Positions 1 to 6,811 of a stretch of 9,140 nt of DNA are shown here, one piece after another. How positions within the stretch are numbered: the stretch's first letter is position 1; each line of letters begins with the position of its first letter. Below the pieces are notes generated by a model. That model did no database searches. It had not been told where the DNA came from and saw only the letters and a program-made list of their open reading frames with translations. The translations under genes were made by a program, and so were the position numbers. Origin of the DNA: Micavibrio sp. UBA5703 (GTDB taxonomy: Bacteria > Pseudomonadota > Alphaproteobacteria > Micavibrionales > Micavibrionaceae); NCBI GenBank assembly GCA_002420015.1, contig DIHF01000070.1, positions 1,214 through 10,353 on the forward strand, read 5' to 3'.

Positions 1-731
1 ACATGGGTCCAGACGGGATCGTCGACCCAGGGTGGGGTGGTAATCGCGGTGCCTAACATAGGGGTCCAGCGCGGCTCGCTGGCGCAGCGTGCGGGCAGGT
101 AGCGTTTGTCAGGATCGGCGGCGTATTGCTGGAACGTAAAAAAGCCGTCTTCCGCGCCGTTCTCGACGAAATCCATACATTTCGCTTCCTGCCATATTCG
201 CGCCATGGCATCGCAGGCGTAAGTGGCGTTGCCCCTGATGCGTCCGGGCACGTAATTCGCGCCGCCAGTAGGGGCTGGCGATATACTGTTCCATCTCTGG
301 CCAAGATAGTTGTGTCCAAAATTGGCGCCAACCCAAGATGTAAGGGCGTCTCCGATAACCCTGTCGAGCGCGTTGTCCATGCTGTCCGAGGGCAGAATTT
401 CTCCCCAGCGCTTTGTTTCGCTGAGCATGTACTGGGCTTGTTCTGCCAGAACATCGGCAAATCTGTCGAAACAGGTGTATTCGAGAACGCTGTCGGCCTT
501 GAAAATCAGGTTCTGGTTTTGTGTGATTTCCCGTTGCGCTTCCAGCCAGCCTCTTGCTTCAAGGGAGTCGAAATAGGCCGGGTCGCAGGGGGTGGCCGCA
601 GCGGTTGCACTTGGTACTACCACGGGAGACGCAGAACCTGCATAAACCTGCTGCGGTGCTGTCAAAACGCCCAGAAGGCAGAAAACTGCGAGTCTTTGAA
701 TGGTTGCCCCGTTTTTTCCAAATAATGCCAT
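1..731 (-). CDS. Exported Cys-rich protein, short paralogue of the 1053-aa repeat protein (3' end off the window)
   Basis: I do not recognise this family. The frame is open from ATG 731 to the left edge, giving 243 codons with no stop, so the C-terminus is missing. Residues 1-31 look like a signal peptide: a basic start, then AVFCLLGVLTA, with cleavage likely after VYA. The mature part has two modules. Module A (about 49-106) runs from C49 to C87 and includes LEARGWLEAQREI, DSVLEY and a SET tripeptide. Module B (about 119-216) includes NFGHNYLG, CDAMARIWQEAKC and LPARC. Both align with the neighbouring 1053-aa protein: the C-to-C spacing in module A (38) and in CDAM...AKC (12) is identical, and C87 to SET is 17 in both. 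Here the modules are separated by only about 12 residues. The six Cys of the mature part suggest disulfides in the periplasm or outside the cell. The gene lies 82 bp after the long gene and is probably co-transcribed. AAGGCGGAAATA just before the ATG is a moderate ribosome binding site. Confidence 0.85.
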   Translation of the reverse strand, partial: MALFGKNGATIQRLAVFCLLGVLTAPQQVYAGSASPVVVPSATAAATPCDPAYFDSLEARGWLEAQREITQNQNLIFKADSVLEYTCFDRFADVLAEQAQYMLSETKRWGEILPSDSMDNALDRVIGDALTSWVGANFGHNYLGQRWNSISPAPTGGANYVPGRIRGNATYACDAMARIWQEAKCMDFVENGAEDGFFTFQQYAADPDKRYLPARCASEPRWTPMLGTAITTPPWVDDPVWTH

Positions 732-813
732 TATTTCCGCCTTTAGCCCCTACTTGTTAATTTTACTAAAATATACCCCTTGTACGCAAATAGCTTTTCA
801 AAACCCCATATCT

Positions 814-3800
814 TTATTGGCATCTGCCACTATCATAATCGTAATAACATCCGGGGGTTGGGCAGACACGTTCATCGTAAAAAACTTCGTTTCTGCCGAC
901 AACGTCTCCGTTGTCGTTGGTGGTATAATCGATCTTTTTAACATGAATTCCTGTCGGTATCGGGGCCGCGCATGCCGCCGGGTTCATGCGGTCGTTATAG
1001 GTGGTGAAGGCCGCTTTTTGCACGTGGACGGCCCCTGCGTTCTCAGCGACGTTTATAAGTTCCTGGGTAATGACCGGGCCTTCCCTGCAGGCGGCAGGCA
1101 ATTGTCTTGGGTCCAGCGTGGTGAGGTCGCGGAAGGACAGGAATTGATCATCCAGCGCGAAATTGCGGCATTTGGCAAGGAACCATACACGGTTCATTGC
1201 GTCGCAGGCCAGCCTGTCGCTGCCTACTTCTGACGAGATGTTGCCGTCAACGCCGGGGGCCGAGCCGCCGAGGAAACTGTGCGAGAAATTCGTATCCGTG
1301 TAATTCTTAAGTCCGTCCAGCACCACCAGTTCGAGCAACTGGTCGAGCTTGGTGTCGCAAACGTATACGTTGAGTAAGACCATTGCAAAGCCACCGGCGC
1401 CCAGCGCGGTGCTGGCGCGGCCAGCCAAGGCAGCACTTAACGTACTGCCGTTGGTAAGCGTAGCGACTGTCTCCATAGCTTGGCTTGAGAGGGAGGCCAA
1501 AGCTTCGGGCAGGGCACTTGCACCTAGGCTGTTCAGGAATGAAAAAAGTTGATCTGTGCTAAAACTGTTAAGTGCGCTGAAATCAAAATTTCTCAGCACG
1601 GCTTCCGTCAACGCATTTGAGTTAAGGGCGGAAACATCAACACCAAGTGAGGTCACGATGTTTGTAATGTTGACGCCGGGTAGGGCAAAGATTTCCTTCA
1701 GGTCCTTTTCTGATATGGCCTTGAGGGCATCTGTCGACAGGCTACTGAAAACCCTTGTCACATCGGCTGTATCAAAGTTGAATCTTGTTGCGATCGATGA
1801 CAGTTCTCCAATCGGGAGAGATTTGACGACATCGCTGGAGAATGTGCTGAGAATTCCAGAGACTTGATTGCTGTTGAACCCTGCCGCGCTGAAGGCGCTT
1901 GAAAGGCTGCCGCTGGTGATATTGTTGATCGTATCTTTGGGGACCATGTTGAGAAGAAGGGATGTATCTACAGCCGGAAGGCTGGGGATTGCAGCGACAA
2001 GAGCATCCGGTGTCATGGATCTCAGGTTTGATATAAGCGTACTGCCGCTGCCGAAAGCGGTTGTCAGGCTGGCGGGCAGTGTGCCGGTGATGTTGTTGCT
2101 GATGATCGACTGAACGTTCGGTGCCAGACTGCCAAAGACGTCGGTTGTGGAGCTTGTCAGTGAACCAATAAGCGAAGTAACAGGAACGGCAGTCAGTGCC
2201 GCAGGCGACAGGCTTTGCAGGGTGTTGGCAAGAAGATTGCTGCTGCCCAGCCTGTTAAATGAGTCGGTCAGCGTTGTCATGTTCATATTTGTCAGAGCTT
2301 GCGGCGTCAGGAATGTCAGAGCGGAAGATAAATCCGCAGGGGCCAGTTTGTTGAGAGCATTCTTAATCGAGGCCGTGGGAAATGCCTGCATCGCGGAGGC
2401 TGACAGGCCGTTGAGTGTCTGTGACAGGTTGGTCGAATTGAAGTTCGACAATATTGCCGTGAAAGATTGCGGTGATATTGCATTCATGGTGGACGATGTA
2501 AAGCTGTTAAAAGTGTTGGCAAGTACATCGGGCGTGAAGTTTGAAAAGGTCTGAGCAAGGGCCGCTGGCGACAATGCACCCAAGGCGGTGCTCGTCAGGT
2601 TGTTGAAGGCAGCAGTAAGTTGCGTCGGAGATAAATTTTGAAATGTCGAGGCAATGGCGTCTTTCGGCAGTGAACCTAAAACGCTTGCTCCAAGGTTATT
2701 CATTACACTTGTAAGATTTGTCGGCGACAGGGACTGCAGAACACTTGAAATCTGGCTGACCGGCAGGACGGCGGCTGCGGCGGAGGTAAAACTATTCAGG
2801 GCCGTTGTCAGCTGTGTGGGGCTGAGGGCACCCAGTACATTTGCAACGACGCCTGCCGGTAAAGCGCTGAGGGCCTGAGGTGTCAATGAGCCCAGCGATG
2901 TCGACGTCAAACCTTGGAAAATTGAGGATAGAGAAGAAGAACTAAAGCCGTTTATAACGTTTGTGGGCAGAATGTTCATAAAGCCCGTGACTGCCGTGGA
3001 GGTGAGCCCTGTTAATGCACTGGCGGCGGCGGTTGTATTGAGGTTTTTCAGGGCCGATATTTTACCCTCAAGCGTCGTCGCCCCCCCCAGAAGCGGTTGG
3101 AGGCTGCTGGGGACTGCGGAGTCCAGTTTACCCTGAATAACGCCCAGCGTTGTTGTCGGAAGCTGGGTCATGGCGGAAGAGAGGCCGCTTGGGCCAAGAT
3201 TGACAATGGGGCCGACCAGTTGTCCCGGGCTTAGGCTTTGCAGGAGGTTGAGCGGGGCATCTCTCAGGGTAGTAATAAGGGCATCTGCGGAAAGTTTCGG
3301 CAGCAGGGCCGCAAAAGAATCCGGCGTCAAGCCATCGACGGCGGAACCCACTTCAAGGCCGGATATGAGTGGGACATGCTCGTTTGAGACGAAGCCGAAA
3401 ATCCCCCCGCTGATGTCGACGAGAGAATTTTTAAACTGATGAGTTTCACTGAAAATGGGACCGAGGCGATGGGCAGTGACGCTCATCTGCTGGTCGTAAC
3501 AGCTATATTCCATGACGCTGTCGGGCTTGCGGAGCGCTGTTTCGTTCATAACGATTTCCCGCGATGCCTCGAGGAAGGTGCGAGCGTAAATCTGGTTCAT
3601 GAAATCGGCGTCGCAGGTCTCGCCTTCCTTCTTGGGCAAATTCAGCGCATCGCCAATCAGCGTTATGCAGGGAATGCCGGGTGTGCATCCATCGTCATCG
3701 GTGAACGTGCTGACTTCGGGGTCATCATCATCGTCATCATCGTCGTCATCGTCATCACCAACAAAAATGCTGCCACCATGGGCATTTCCCTGACCTGCGC

Positions 3801-3975
3801 CGCTGCCAGGCCCAGCACCATCGCCAGGGCCGCCGGCACCTCCGCCTGTGCCAGGCGTGGTATTTACGGTTCCGGCAAAAGAGTGCGGCGACTCAATGAA
3901 AAAAAACAAACCCAGCAATGCCAAAAAAGAGAAAGTTGTAATAAACCGAAAAAATTTTCTTTTCTTCATTCGCAT
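814..3975 (-). CDS. Large exported protein: Asp run, helical Ser/Thr/Leu-rich repeat domain, and split Cys module
   Basis: 1053 residues; family not recognised. Order of parts: signal peptide 1-34 (basic MRMKKRKFFR, then a Phe/Leu-rich core, cleavage likely after SFA); Gly/Pro linker about 35-70; 12 consecutive Asp at 74-85 and another three at 93-95; module A at 121-178 (C121, C159, SET 176-178); a repeat region from about 200 to 860 with no Cys or Trp that I can see; module B at about 877-963 (NFSHSFLGG, CDAMNRVWFLAKC, LPAAC); and a tail ending in CPTPGCYYDYDSGRC. The repeats are built on S/T-P-x-x-L helix starts. Six are exactly 32 residues (384-575). Modules A and B match the next gene downstream, so this is that architecture with about 690 residues inserted. 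The start is the ATG right after the previous stop (TAGATG), with GAGAGG six bases upstream, so the two genes are likely translationally coupled. A surface or adhesin-like role is inference only. Confidence 0.9.
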   Translation of the reverse strand: MRMKKRKFFRFITTFSFLALLGLFFFIESPHSFAGTVNTTPGTGGGAGGPGDGAGPGSGAGQGNAHGGSIFVGDDDDDDDDDDDDPEVSTFTDDDGCTPGIPCITLIGDALNLPKKEGETCDADFMNQIYARTFLEASREIVMNETALRKPDSVMEYSCYDQQMSVTAHRLGPIFSETHQFKNSLVDISGGIFGFVSNEHVPLISGLEVGSAVDGLTPDSFAALLPKLSADALITTLRDAPLNLLQSLSPGQLVGPIVNLGPSGLSSAMTQLPTTTLGVIQGKLDSAVPSSLQPLLGGATTLEGKISALKNLNTTAAASALTGLTSTAVTGFMNILPTNVINGFSSSSLSSIFQGLTSTSLGSLTPQALSALPAGVVANVLGALSPTQLTTALNSFTSAAAAVLPVSQISSVLQSLSPTNLTSVMNNLGASVLGSLPKDAIASTFQNLSPTQLTAAFNNLTSTALGALSPAALAQTFSNFTPDVLANTFNSFTSSTMNAISPQSFTAILSNFNSTNLSQTLNGLSASAMQAFPTASIKNALNKLAPADLSSALTFLTPQALTNMNMTTLTDSFNRLGSSNLLANTLQSLSPAALTAVPVTSLIGSLTSSTTDVFGSLAPNVQSIISNNITGTLPASLTTAFGSGSTLISNLRSMTPDALVAAIPSLPAVDTSLLLNMVPKDTINNITSGSLSSAFSAAGFNSNQVSGILSTFSSDVVKSLPIGELSSIATRFNFDTADVTRVFSSLSTDALKAISEKDLKEIFALPGVNITNIVTSLGVDVSALNSNALTEAVLRNFDFSALNSFSTDQLFSFLNSLGASALPEALASLSSQAMETVATLTNGSTLSAALAGRASTALGAGGFAMVLLNVYVCDTKLDQLLELVVLDGLKNYTDTNFSHSFLGGSAPGVDGNISSEVGSDRLACDAMNRVWFLAKCRNFALDDQFLSFRDLTTLDPRQLPAACREGPVITQELINVAENAGAVHVQKAAFTTYNDRMNPAACAAPIPTGIHVKKIDYTTNDNGDVVGRNEVFYDERVCPTPGCYYDYDSGRCQ
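2251..2826 (-). repeat. Six tandem 32-residue coding repeats (96-bp period)
   Basis: Residues 384-575 of the 1053-aa protein divide into six consecutive 32-residue units without gaps. Each unit has a 12-residue part such as LSPTQLTAAFNN, an 8-residue part such as LTSTALGA, and another 12-residue part such as LSPAALAQTFSN. Leu/Phe/Ile repeat at fixed places, and Ser/Thr-Pro begins many segments, as at helix N-caps. This suggests an alpha-helical solenoid. Units differ clearly in sequence, so this is old duplication and not a recent DNA-level expansion. Looser copies continue on both sides, roughly 1426-3333. Confidence 0.85.
3081..3088 (-). repeat. G8 homopolymer tract inside the large exported protein gene
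   Basis: Eight consecutive C on the plus strand read as G8 in the coding strand, spanning codons for Leu296, Gly297, Gly298 and Ala299. The frame is intact as sequenced. Gain or loss of one base would truncate the protein near residue 300, inside the repeat region. Such tracts in surface-protein genes can act as slippage switches in other bacteria; here that is only a possibility. Confidence 0.6.
3721..3756 (-). repeat. Trinucleotide (GAT/GAC) microsatellite encoding 12 Asp
   Basis: Twelve consecutive Asp codons, a mixture of GAT and GAC, encode residues 74-85 of the 1053-aa protein. They lie between the Gly-rich linker and module A. The run is strongly acidic and could bind divalent cations or act as a charged spacer. 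Because the unit is three bases, length changes would stay in frame. Confidence 0.9.
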
Positions 3976-4452
3976 CTATCGCCTCTCATCCTTTATCGTG
4001 TAATGAGAGTCCGCTGGTTCCCAAACAAAGAGATCGTAGTCGAAATCGTTGCTCTTGTTGTTGTAGGCATGGATGTCGCGTATGCCGTGGGAATAGGTAT
4101 CTGCGAGAGCAATGTTGCGGGCTTCAATGCTTCCCAGCAGAATGACCGAGTCTTTTTTATCGGCCATGACAAGATAGGGGCAAGTTTTACTATCAGTCGA
4201 ACAATCTTTCGTGCTGATGATGAACTCATTTATGCCGTCACGATTTAGGTCTGTAGCCGAGATTTTTAGGCTTTCGGATGAAATTCCGGGTATTTTTTGA
4301 CTGTTTTCCTCGATGTACCGTGCAATATTCCTCTGCGCCCGATCGGGAAGGGATTTGTTGAATTGCAACCTTTCAACCGCGTGCGCCGAAAAAGCCGTTG
4401 AATAACAAAGGCATAAAACTGATACGAAGCCCAGAAACCTGTAAAATTTCAT
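3976..4452 (-). CDS. Small exported protein with a DxNxDG calcium-type loop
   Basis: 158 residues, family not recognised. Residues 1-25 form a signal peptide (MKFYRFLGFVSVLCLC..., cleavage likely after AHA). The two Cys in its core do not fit a lipobox, so a lipoprotein is unlikely. DLNRDGINEF at 68-77 has the D-x-N-x-D-G-x-x-E pattern of EF-hand-like and FG-GAP/VCBS calcium loops, and is followed by a beta-like FIIS stretch. C84 and C91 may form a disulfide in the periplasm. It is the first gene of the exported cluster: a sigma70-like promoter lies 44 bp upstream and its TAG stop abuts the ATG of the 1053-aa protein, so the two are probably expressed together. Partnership with that protein is inferred from this arrangement only. 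No strong ribosome binding site is evident before the ATG; GAGGG lies about ten bases upstream. Confidence 0.85.
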   Translation of the reverse strand: MKFYRFLGFVSVLCLCYSTAFSAHAVERLQFNKSLPDRAQRNIARYIEENSQKIPGISSESLKISATDLNRDGINEFIISTKDCSTDSKTCPYLVMADKKDSVILLGSIEARNIALADTYSHGIRDIHAYNNKSNDFDYDLFVWEPADSHYTIKDERR

Positions 4453-4495
4453 CCGCAGCCAACCCTCGCGCCTTCGTTTTGCAACGATACTTACA

Positions 4496-4525
4496 ATTTT
4501 AGCAAATTTTGAAGCAATCAGGCAA
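4496..4525 (-). promoter_or_regulatory. Putative sigma70 promoter of the exported-protein cluster
   Basis: On the minus strand TTGCCT (4525-4520) and TAAAAT (4501-4496) are separated by 18 bases. It is the best such pair in the gap between the DUF3126-type gene and the first exported-protein gene. The predicted RNA start lies about 40 bases before that gene's ATG at 4452. Confidence 0.5.
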
Positions 4526-4565
4526 AGGGTTACTGATTTTACCCGATTTTAGGCACAGCCAAGGC

Positions 4566-4793
4566 TTAGGCGCTCTGTTTCAGATCGGCATCCAGTATGG
4601 CCATATTGAAGTCGTAGGACGTCTCGCCTTCATCGACGTCCTTGTAGATAACCCCGATAAACTCGCCATTTATGATGACTTCGACGGAATCGGAGACTTT
4701 TCCCCGCATTTTCAAGGCGATACCGTCATGCCGGAAGACTTTTTGCAAATAGGCTTGGAGTCTGGATATTTCTTCGGGGGCGATGGTGGCCAT
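4566..4793 (-). CDS. DUF3126-family small protein
   Basis: 75 residues, cytoplasmic, function unknown. An N-terminal helix (PEEISRLQAYLQKVF) leads into a compact alternating-strand region, with the family-like stretches SVEVIINGEFIGVIYKD and FNMAILDADL; this resembles DUF3126, a short alphaproteobacterial family. The start at ATG 4793 is well supported by GAGGAGAT about five bases upstream. The olsA stop is only 26 bp upstream, so it is probably the last gene of the olsB-olsA operon. No clear terminator hairpin follows. The family assignment is from memory of its conserved motifs; the link to lipid metabolism is by position only. Confidence 0.8.
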   Translation of the reverse strand: MATIAPEEISRLQAYLQKVFRHDGIALKMRGKVSDSVEVIINGEFIGVIYKDVDEGETSYDFNMAILDADLKQSA

Positions 4794-4819
4794 TGATATC
4801 TCCTCGGGTTTATTTTGTT

Positions 4820-5617
4820 TCAGGCGGCTTTGGTTATGTTTTGCGTATTCCCCAGTCCATTGCTTACGGCCTCAAAGCATAGTTTGGCAAGCTTTTTTCT
4901 GTCGTTGATGTCGGAAGCCTTGATCGGCGAGTGGAATTTCAGCACAAGCGTAGCGCCCGAGCTTTGGGCAAAACGCCAGAGATGCTCGGGCAATTCGGTG
5001 GTCATATTGATGTGCCAGGCGTACAAATCCCGGTCGTCCTGGGTTTTTATTTCGTGGCCGTCGACGGTTTCCATGACGATGGTCATCGGCTGCACGTAAA
5101 TGTCTTTGTTCTCTCCCAGATAGGCCAGCGAGAAGAGGCTGGATTTAAAGGGCAGAACCTCGCGCCCGTCGGTCGATGTGCCTTCTGGAAAAAGGATAAG
5201 GCTTTTGCCTTCATCGAGCATGCTTTTCAGTGCGGCGGTTTCCCGGGCCGCATCGACCCGCTCGCGGCTGATGAAGGCCGTTTGCTGGAGTTTGCACAGG
5301 AGGCCAAAGAGCGGCCAGTTTTCCGCTTCCGCTTTTGCCACGAAAGAAGCCTTGAGGACGCTGCCGATCACTTCCACATCCAGATAGGACATGTGATTGC
5401 ACATGTATAAGGTTCGGCCACCAGTGTAAGGCGTGCCTTCTACACGGTACTTGATGCCGAACACTATACGCACAGCGTTGTGCCAGAGGCGGGGAATGAC
5501 GTAAGAGGCCGGACCTTTATAAACCAGAACGAAAGCGCCCTGAACGATAATAACCCCCGCGCAAAGCACGAGAAACGCGGCCAGCTTCGCGCCGGCAATC
5601 AGCTTGCGCATTAACAT
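4820..5617 (-). CDS. olsA: 1-acyl-sn-glycerol-3-phosphate-type O-acyltransferase, probable lyso-ornithine lipid acyltransferase OlsA
   Basis: 265 residues, PlsC/LPLAT family, the usual size for OlsA. A hydrophobic segment at about 9-33 anchors it to the inner membrane. The HX4D catalytic motif is H75-D80 (NHMSYLD). FISRER at 115-120, the substrate-binding FPEGTS at 143-148 and the VQP motif at 175-177 follow in the standard order. Known OlsA enzymes move an acyl chain from acyl-ACP to the 3-hydroxyl of lyso-ornithine lipid, completing the phosphorus-free lipid. The ATG shares one base with the TAA of the upstream gene (TAATG), so translation is coupled, and that partner is OlsB-like. This pairing is the main reason to call olsA and not plsC; the motifs alone fit both. 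A second Met at residue 3 is an alternative start. Confidence 0.75.
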   Translation of the reverse strand: MLMRKLIAGAKLAAFLVLCAGVIIVQGAFVLVYKGPASYVIPRLWHNAVRIVFGIKYRVEGTPYTGGRTLYMCNHMSYLDVEVIGSVLKASFVAKAEAENWPLFGLLCKLQQTAFISRERVDAARETAALKSMLDEGKSLILFPEGTSTDGREVLPFKSSLFSLAYLGENKDIYVQPMTIVMETVDGHEIKTQDDRDLYAWHINMTTELPEHLWRFAQSSGATLVLKFHSPIKASDINDRKKLAKLCFEAVSNGLGNTQNITKAA

Positions 5618-6477
5618 TATACGGCTCCGCGTGCCATGGCACCGCCGATAAAGGCGGCAATGTCGAGAGGCGGTTGCTCCTGCTTGCCGCCCGGCATGGC
5701 GCGCTGGTTTTTGCGCTCGTAATGGGCGCGGTAACGCTGGGCCATGACATCGGTCGGCATGACGATGAAAACATCCGTGGTGTTAAATTGCGGGTCGATC
5801 ACCGCGCCATCGCCAACGGTTGCGCCCACGCGCAGATAGCCCTTCAGCAACGGCGGCAATTCATTGAAGACCGCCTTGGGGTCCAGTTCGTCTTTTGGGA
5901 TGATGTCCATATTGATGTAGCGGTGGCCAAGCGCCCTTACGCGGATGTTTTCGGGCGCGAGGTGATAGTGGTACATATAGGAAAGCGGGCGTGAAATGTT
6001 TTTGACTTCGGTGCCGTGCAGGCTTCCGCAGCCGAACAATAACTCGATTTTATGCTCGCTGATATAGCCGCCGATTCCCTGCCAGAGGAGTTGCAGAATG
6101 GGCCGCGAACGGTATTCCGGCAGCACGCAGGAGCGCCCGAGTTCAAGAAGCGAAATGTCGGAATCCATAATTTTCGTCAGATCGTATTCACCGCTCGAAT
6201 AAAACCCGCCGTGTTTTTCCGCAGGTCCGCGCCGCAACAGGCGATAGGTGCCGACGATAACGTCCTTGCCGGATGAATTGTCGATGACGATAAGGTGGTC
6301 GGCCACCGCGTCGAGATCGTCCATATCCCGGCGGAGTTTCATCATTTCCTTGGTCGGGATGGCATCGTATTCCTCATAGAATACCTTGTAGCGAAGGCGC
6401 TGGGCCTCCTCGATCTCGCCCTGCGTGCTGGCAAGCCGTACGGAGATTGCCGGGTTTTCAGTGTTTTCCAATGCCAT
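5617..6477 (-). CDS. olsB: GNAT-fold acyl-ACP:amino acid N-acyltransferase, probable OlsB
   Basis: 286 residues, matching the OlsB/hemolysin-like acyltransferase family (PF13444 type). Visible hallmarks are RLRYKVFYEE at 27-36, the D51-D61 acidic stretch ending ADHLIV, VGTYRLL at 75-81, ELGRSCVLPEYRS at 112-124, LFGCGSLHGT at 147-156 and a C-terminal domain with PPLLKGYLRVGA at 208-219. In known members the enzyme joins a 3-hydroxyacyl chain from ACP to the alpha-amino group of ornithine, giving lyso-ornithine lipid for OlsA. It overlaps the olsA start by one base. No good Shine-Dalgarno precedes ATG 6477 (the nearest G-rich stretch is about 12 bases away), so initiation may be weak. A likely promoter lies at 6552-6580. 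The head group could be another amino acid such as glutamine or glycine, so the substrate is not certain. Confidence 0.75.
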   Translation of the reverse strand: MALENTENPAISVRLASTQGEIEEAQRLRYKVFYEEYDAIPTKEMMKLRRDMDDLDAVADHLIVIDNSSGKDVIVGTYRLLRRGPAEKHGGFYSSGEYDLTKIMDSDISLLELGRSCVLPEYRSRPILQLLWQGIGGYISEHKIELLFGCGSLHGTEVKNISRPLSYMYHYHLAPENIRVRALGHRYINMDIIPKDELDPKAVFNELPPLLKGYLRVGATVGDGAVIDPQFNTTDVFIVMPTDVMAQRYRAHYERKNQRAMPGGKQEQPPLDIAAFIGGAMARGAV

Positions 6478-6500
6478 TTTGCGGTCAGATTCCCGGTTTT

Positions 6501-6527
6501 AAAGGGATAACGGGGTGTTCACCCTTT
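6501..6527 (-). promoter_or_regulatory. Leader inverted repeat upstream of olsB
   Basis: AAAGGG (6501-6506) and CCCTTT (6522-6527) are complementary, and within this span GGGTG (6513-6517) and CACCC (6520-6524) form an alternative small dyad. Both sit in the predicted olsB 5' leader and could fold in RNA or be a protein site. No riboswitch family is recognised. Confidence 0.3.
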
Positions 6528-6530
6528 GTT

Positions 6531-6542
6531 TTGCATATGCAA
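6531..6542. promoter_or_regulatory. Perfect 12-bp palindrome, candidate operator of olsBA
   Basis: TTGCATATGCAA is its own reverse complement. It begins about ten bases downstream of the predicted olsB -10 box, near the expected transcription start, where a dimeric repressor could block the polymerase. No regulator gene is next to it. Confidence 0.4.
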
Positions 6543-6551
6543 TCGGGGGCT

Positions 6552-6580
6552 ATCTTAGGCCGCGCCGCGCCGCAGCACAA
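6552..6580 (-). promoter_or_regulatory. Putative sigma70 promoter of olsB-olsA-DUF3126
   Basis: On the minus strand TTGTGC (6580-6575), a 17-base very GC-rich spacer and TAAGAT (6557-6552). The spacing is ideal; the hexamers match the consensus at four positions each. The predicted leader is about 65-70 bases long. Confidence 0.5.
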
Positions 6581-6613
6581 GGGATTAAATTGTTTCGTGG
6601 CTATCCGAAGGCG

Positions 6614-6642
6614 TTGACGGGGTGTTTGATTATCTGGTTAAA
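6614..6642 (+). promoter_or_regulatory. Putative promoter of the tRNA-Arg gene
   Basis: TTGACG is a five-of-six -35 match. With a 17-base spacer the -10 is GTTAAA, which is weak. The predicted start lies some 6-8 bases before the mature tRNA, as expected for a tRNA promoter. Confidence 0.45.
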
Positions 6643-6655
6643 GAGCATGCGGCAA

Positions 6656-6729
6656 GTCCCCGTAGCTCAGCTGGATAGAGCACAGGTTTCCTAAACCTGG
6701 GGTCGGAGGTTCAAATCCTCTCGGGGACG
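6656..6729 (+). tRNA. tRNA-Arg (anticodon CCU)
   Basis: The full cloverleaf can be drawn by hand. The acceptor stem GTCCCCG pairs fully with CGGGGAC (6722-6728), discriminator G6729. The D arm is GCTC/GAGC around AGCTGGATA. The anticodon stem CAGGT/ACCTG carries the loop TTCCTAA with anticodon CCT, reading AGG. The T stem is GGAGG/CCTCT (one G-U pair) around TTCAAAT. The 3' CCA is not encoded: the gene is followed by CCG, so CCA must be added after transcription. T-runs at 6733-6737 and 6742-6748 may end the transcript. Confidence 0.97.
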
Positions 6730-6750
6730 CCGTTTTTCATATTTTTTTAA

Positions 6751-6779
6751 TAATTCCTTAGTAGCTTACTTCTTATCAT
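6751..6779 (+). promoter_or_regulatory. Weak putative promoter of the orphan 173-aa gene
   Basis: TATCAT (6774-6779) is a five-of-six -10 match, but the -35 position (TAATTC) is poor. If real, the RNA would start near 6786, downstream of the upstream GTG and before the ATG at 6812. Confidence 0.25.
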
Positions 6780-6811
6780 AGGTGGAAACGTTGAATAACG
6801 GAGGGGAAGTT

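Noticed and set aside
126..725. Plus-strand 199-codon open frame opposite the short exported protein
   Set aside because: The minus strand carries a signal peptide and modules matching the neighbouring gene; the plus frame has no ribosome binding site or recognisable motif.
2251..2826. CRISPR array
   Set aside because: The periodicity is 96 bp of coding sequence with diverged units, and there are no identical short repeats with unique spacers.
3721..3756. RTX-type calcium repeats
   Set aside because: The Asp run is a pure homopolymer; no GGxGxDxxx nonapeptides are present.
3439..4248. Plus-strand 269-codon open frame spanning two exported-protein genes
   Set aside because: It is antisense to the signal peptide, the Asp run and module A. 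Its Ile/Val-rich stretch is simply the reverse complement of the Asp codons.
4405..4411. Lipoprotein lipobox in the 158-aa exported protein
   Set aside because: The two Cys in the signal peptide lack the small residues required before a lipidated Cys; an AHA cleavage site follows.
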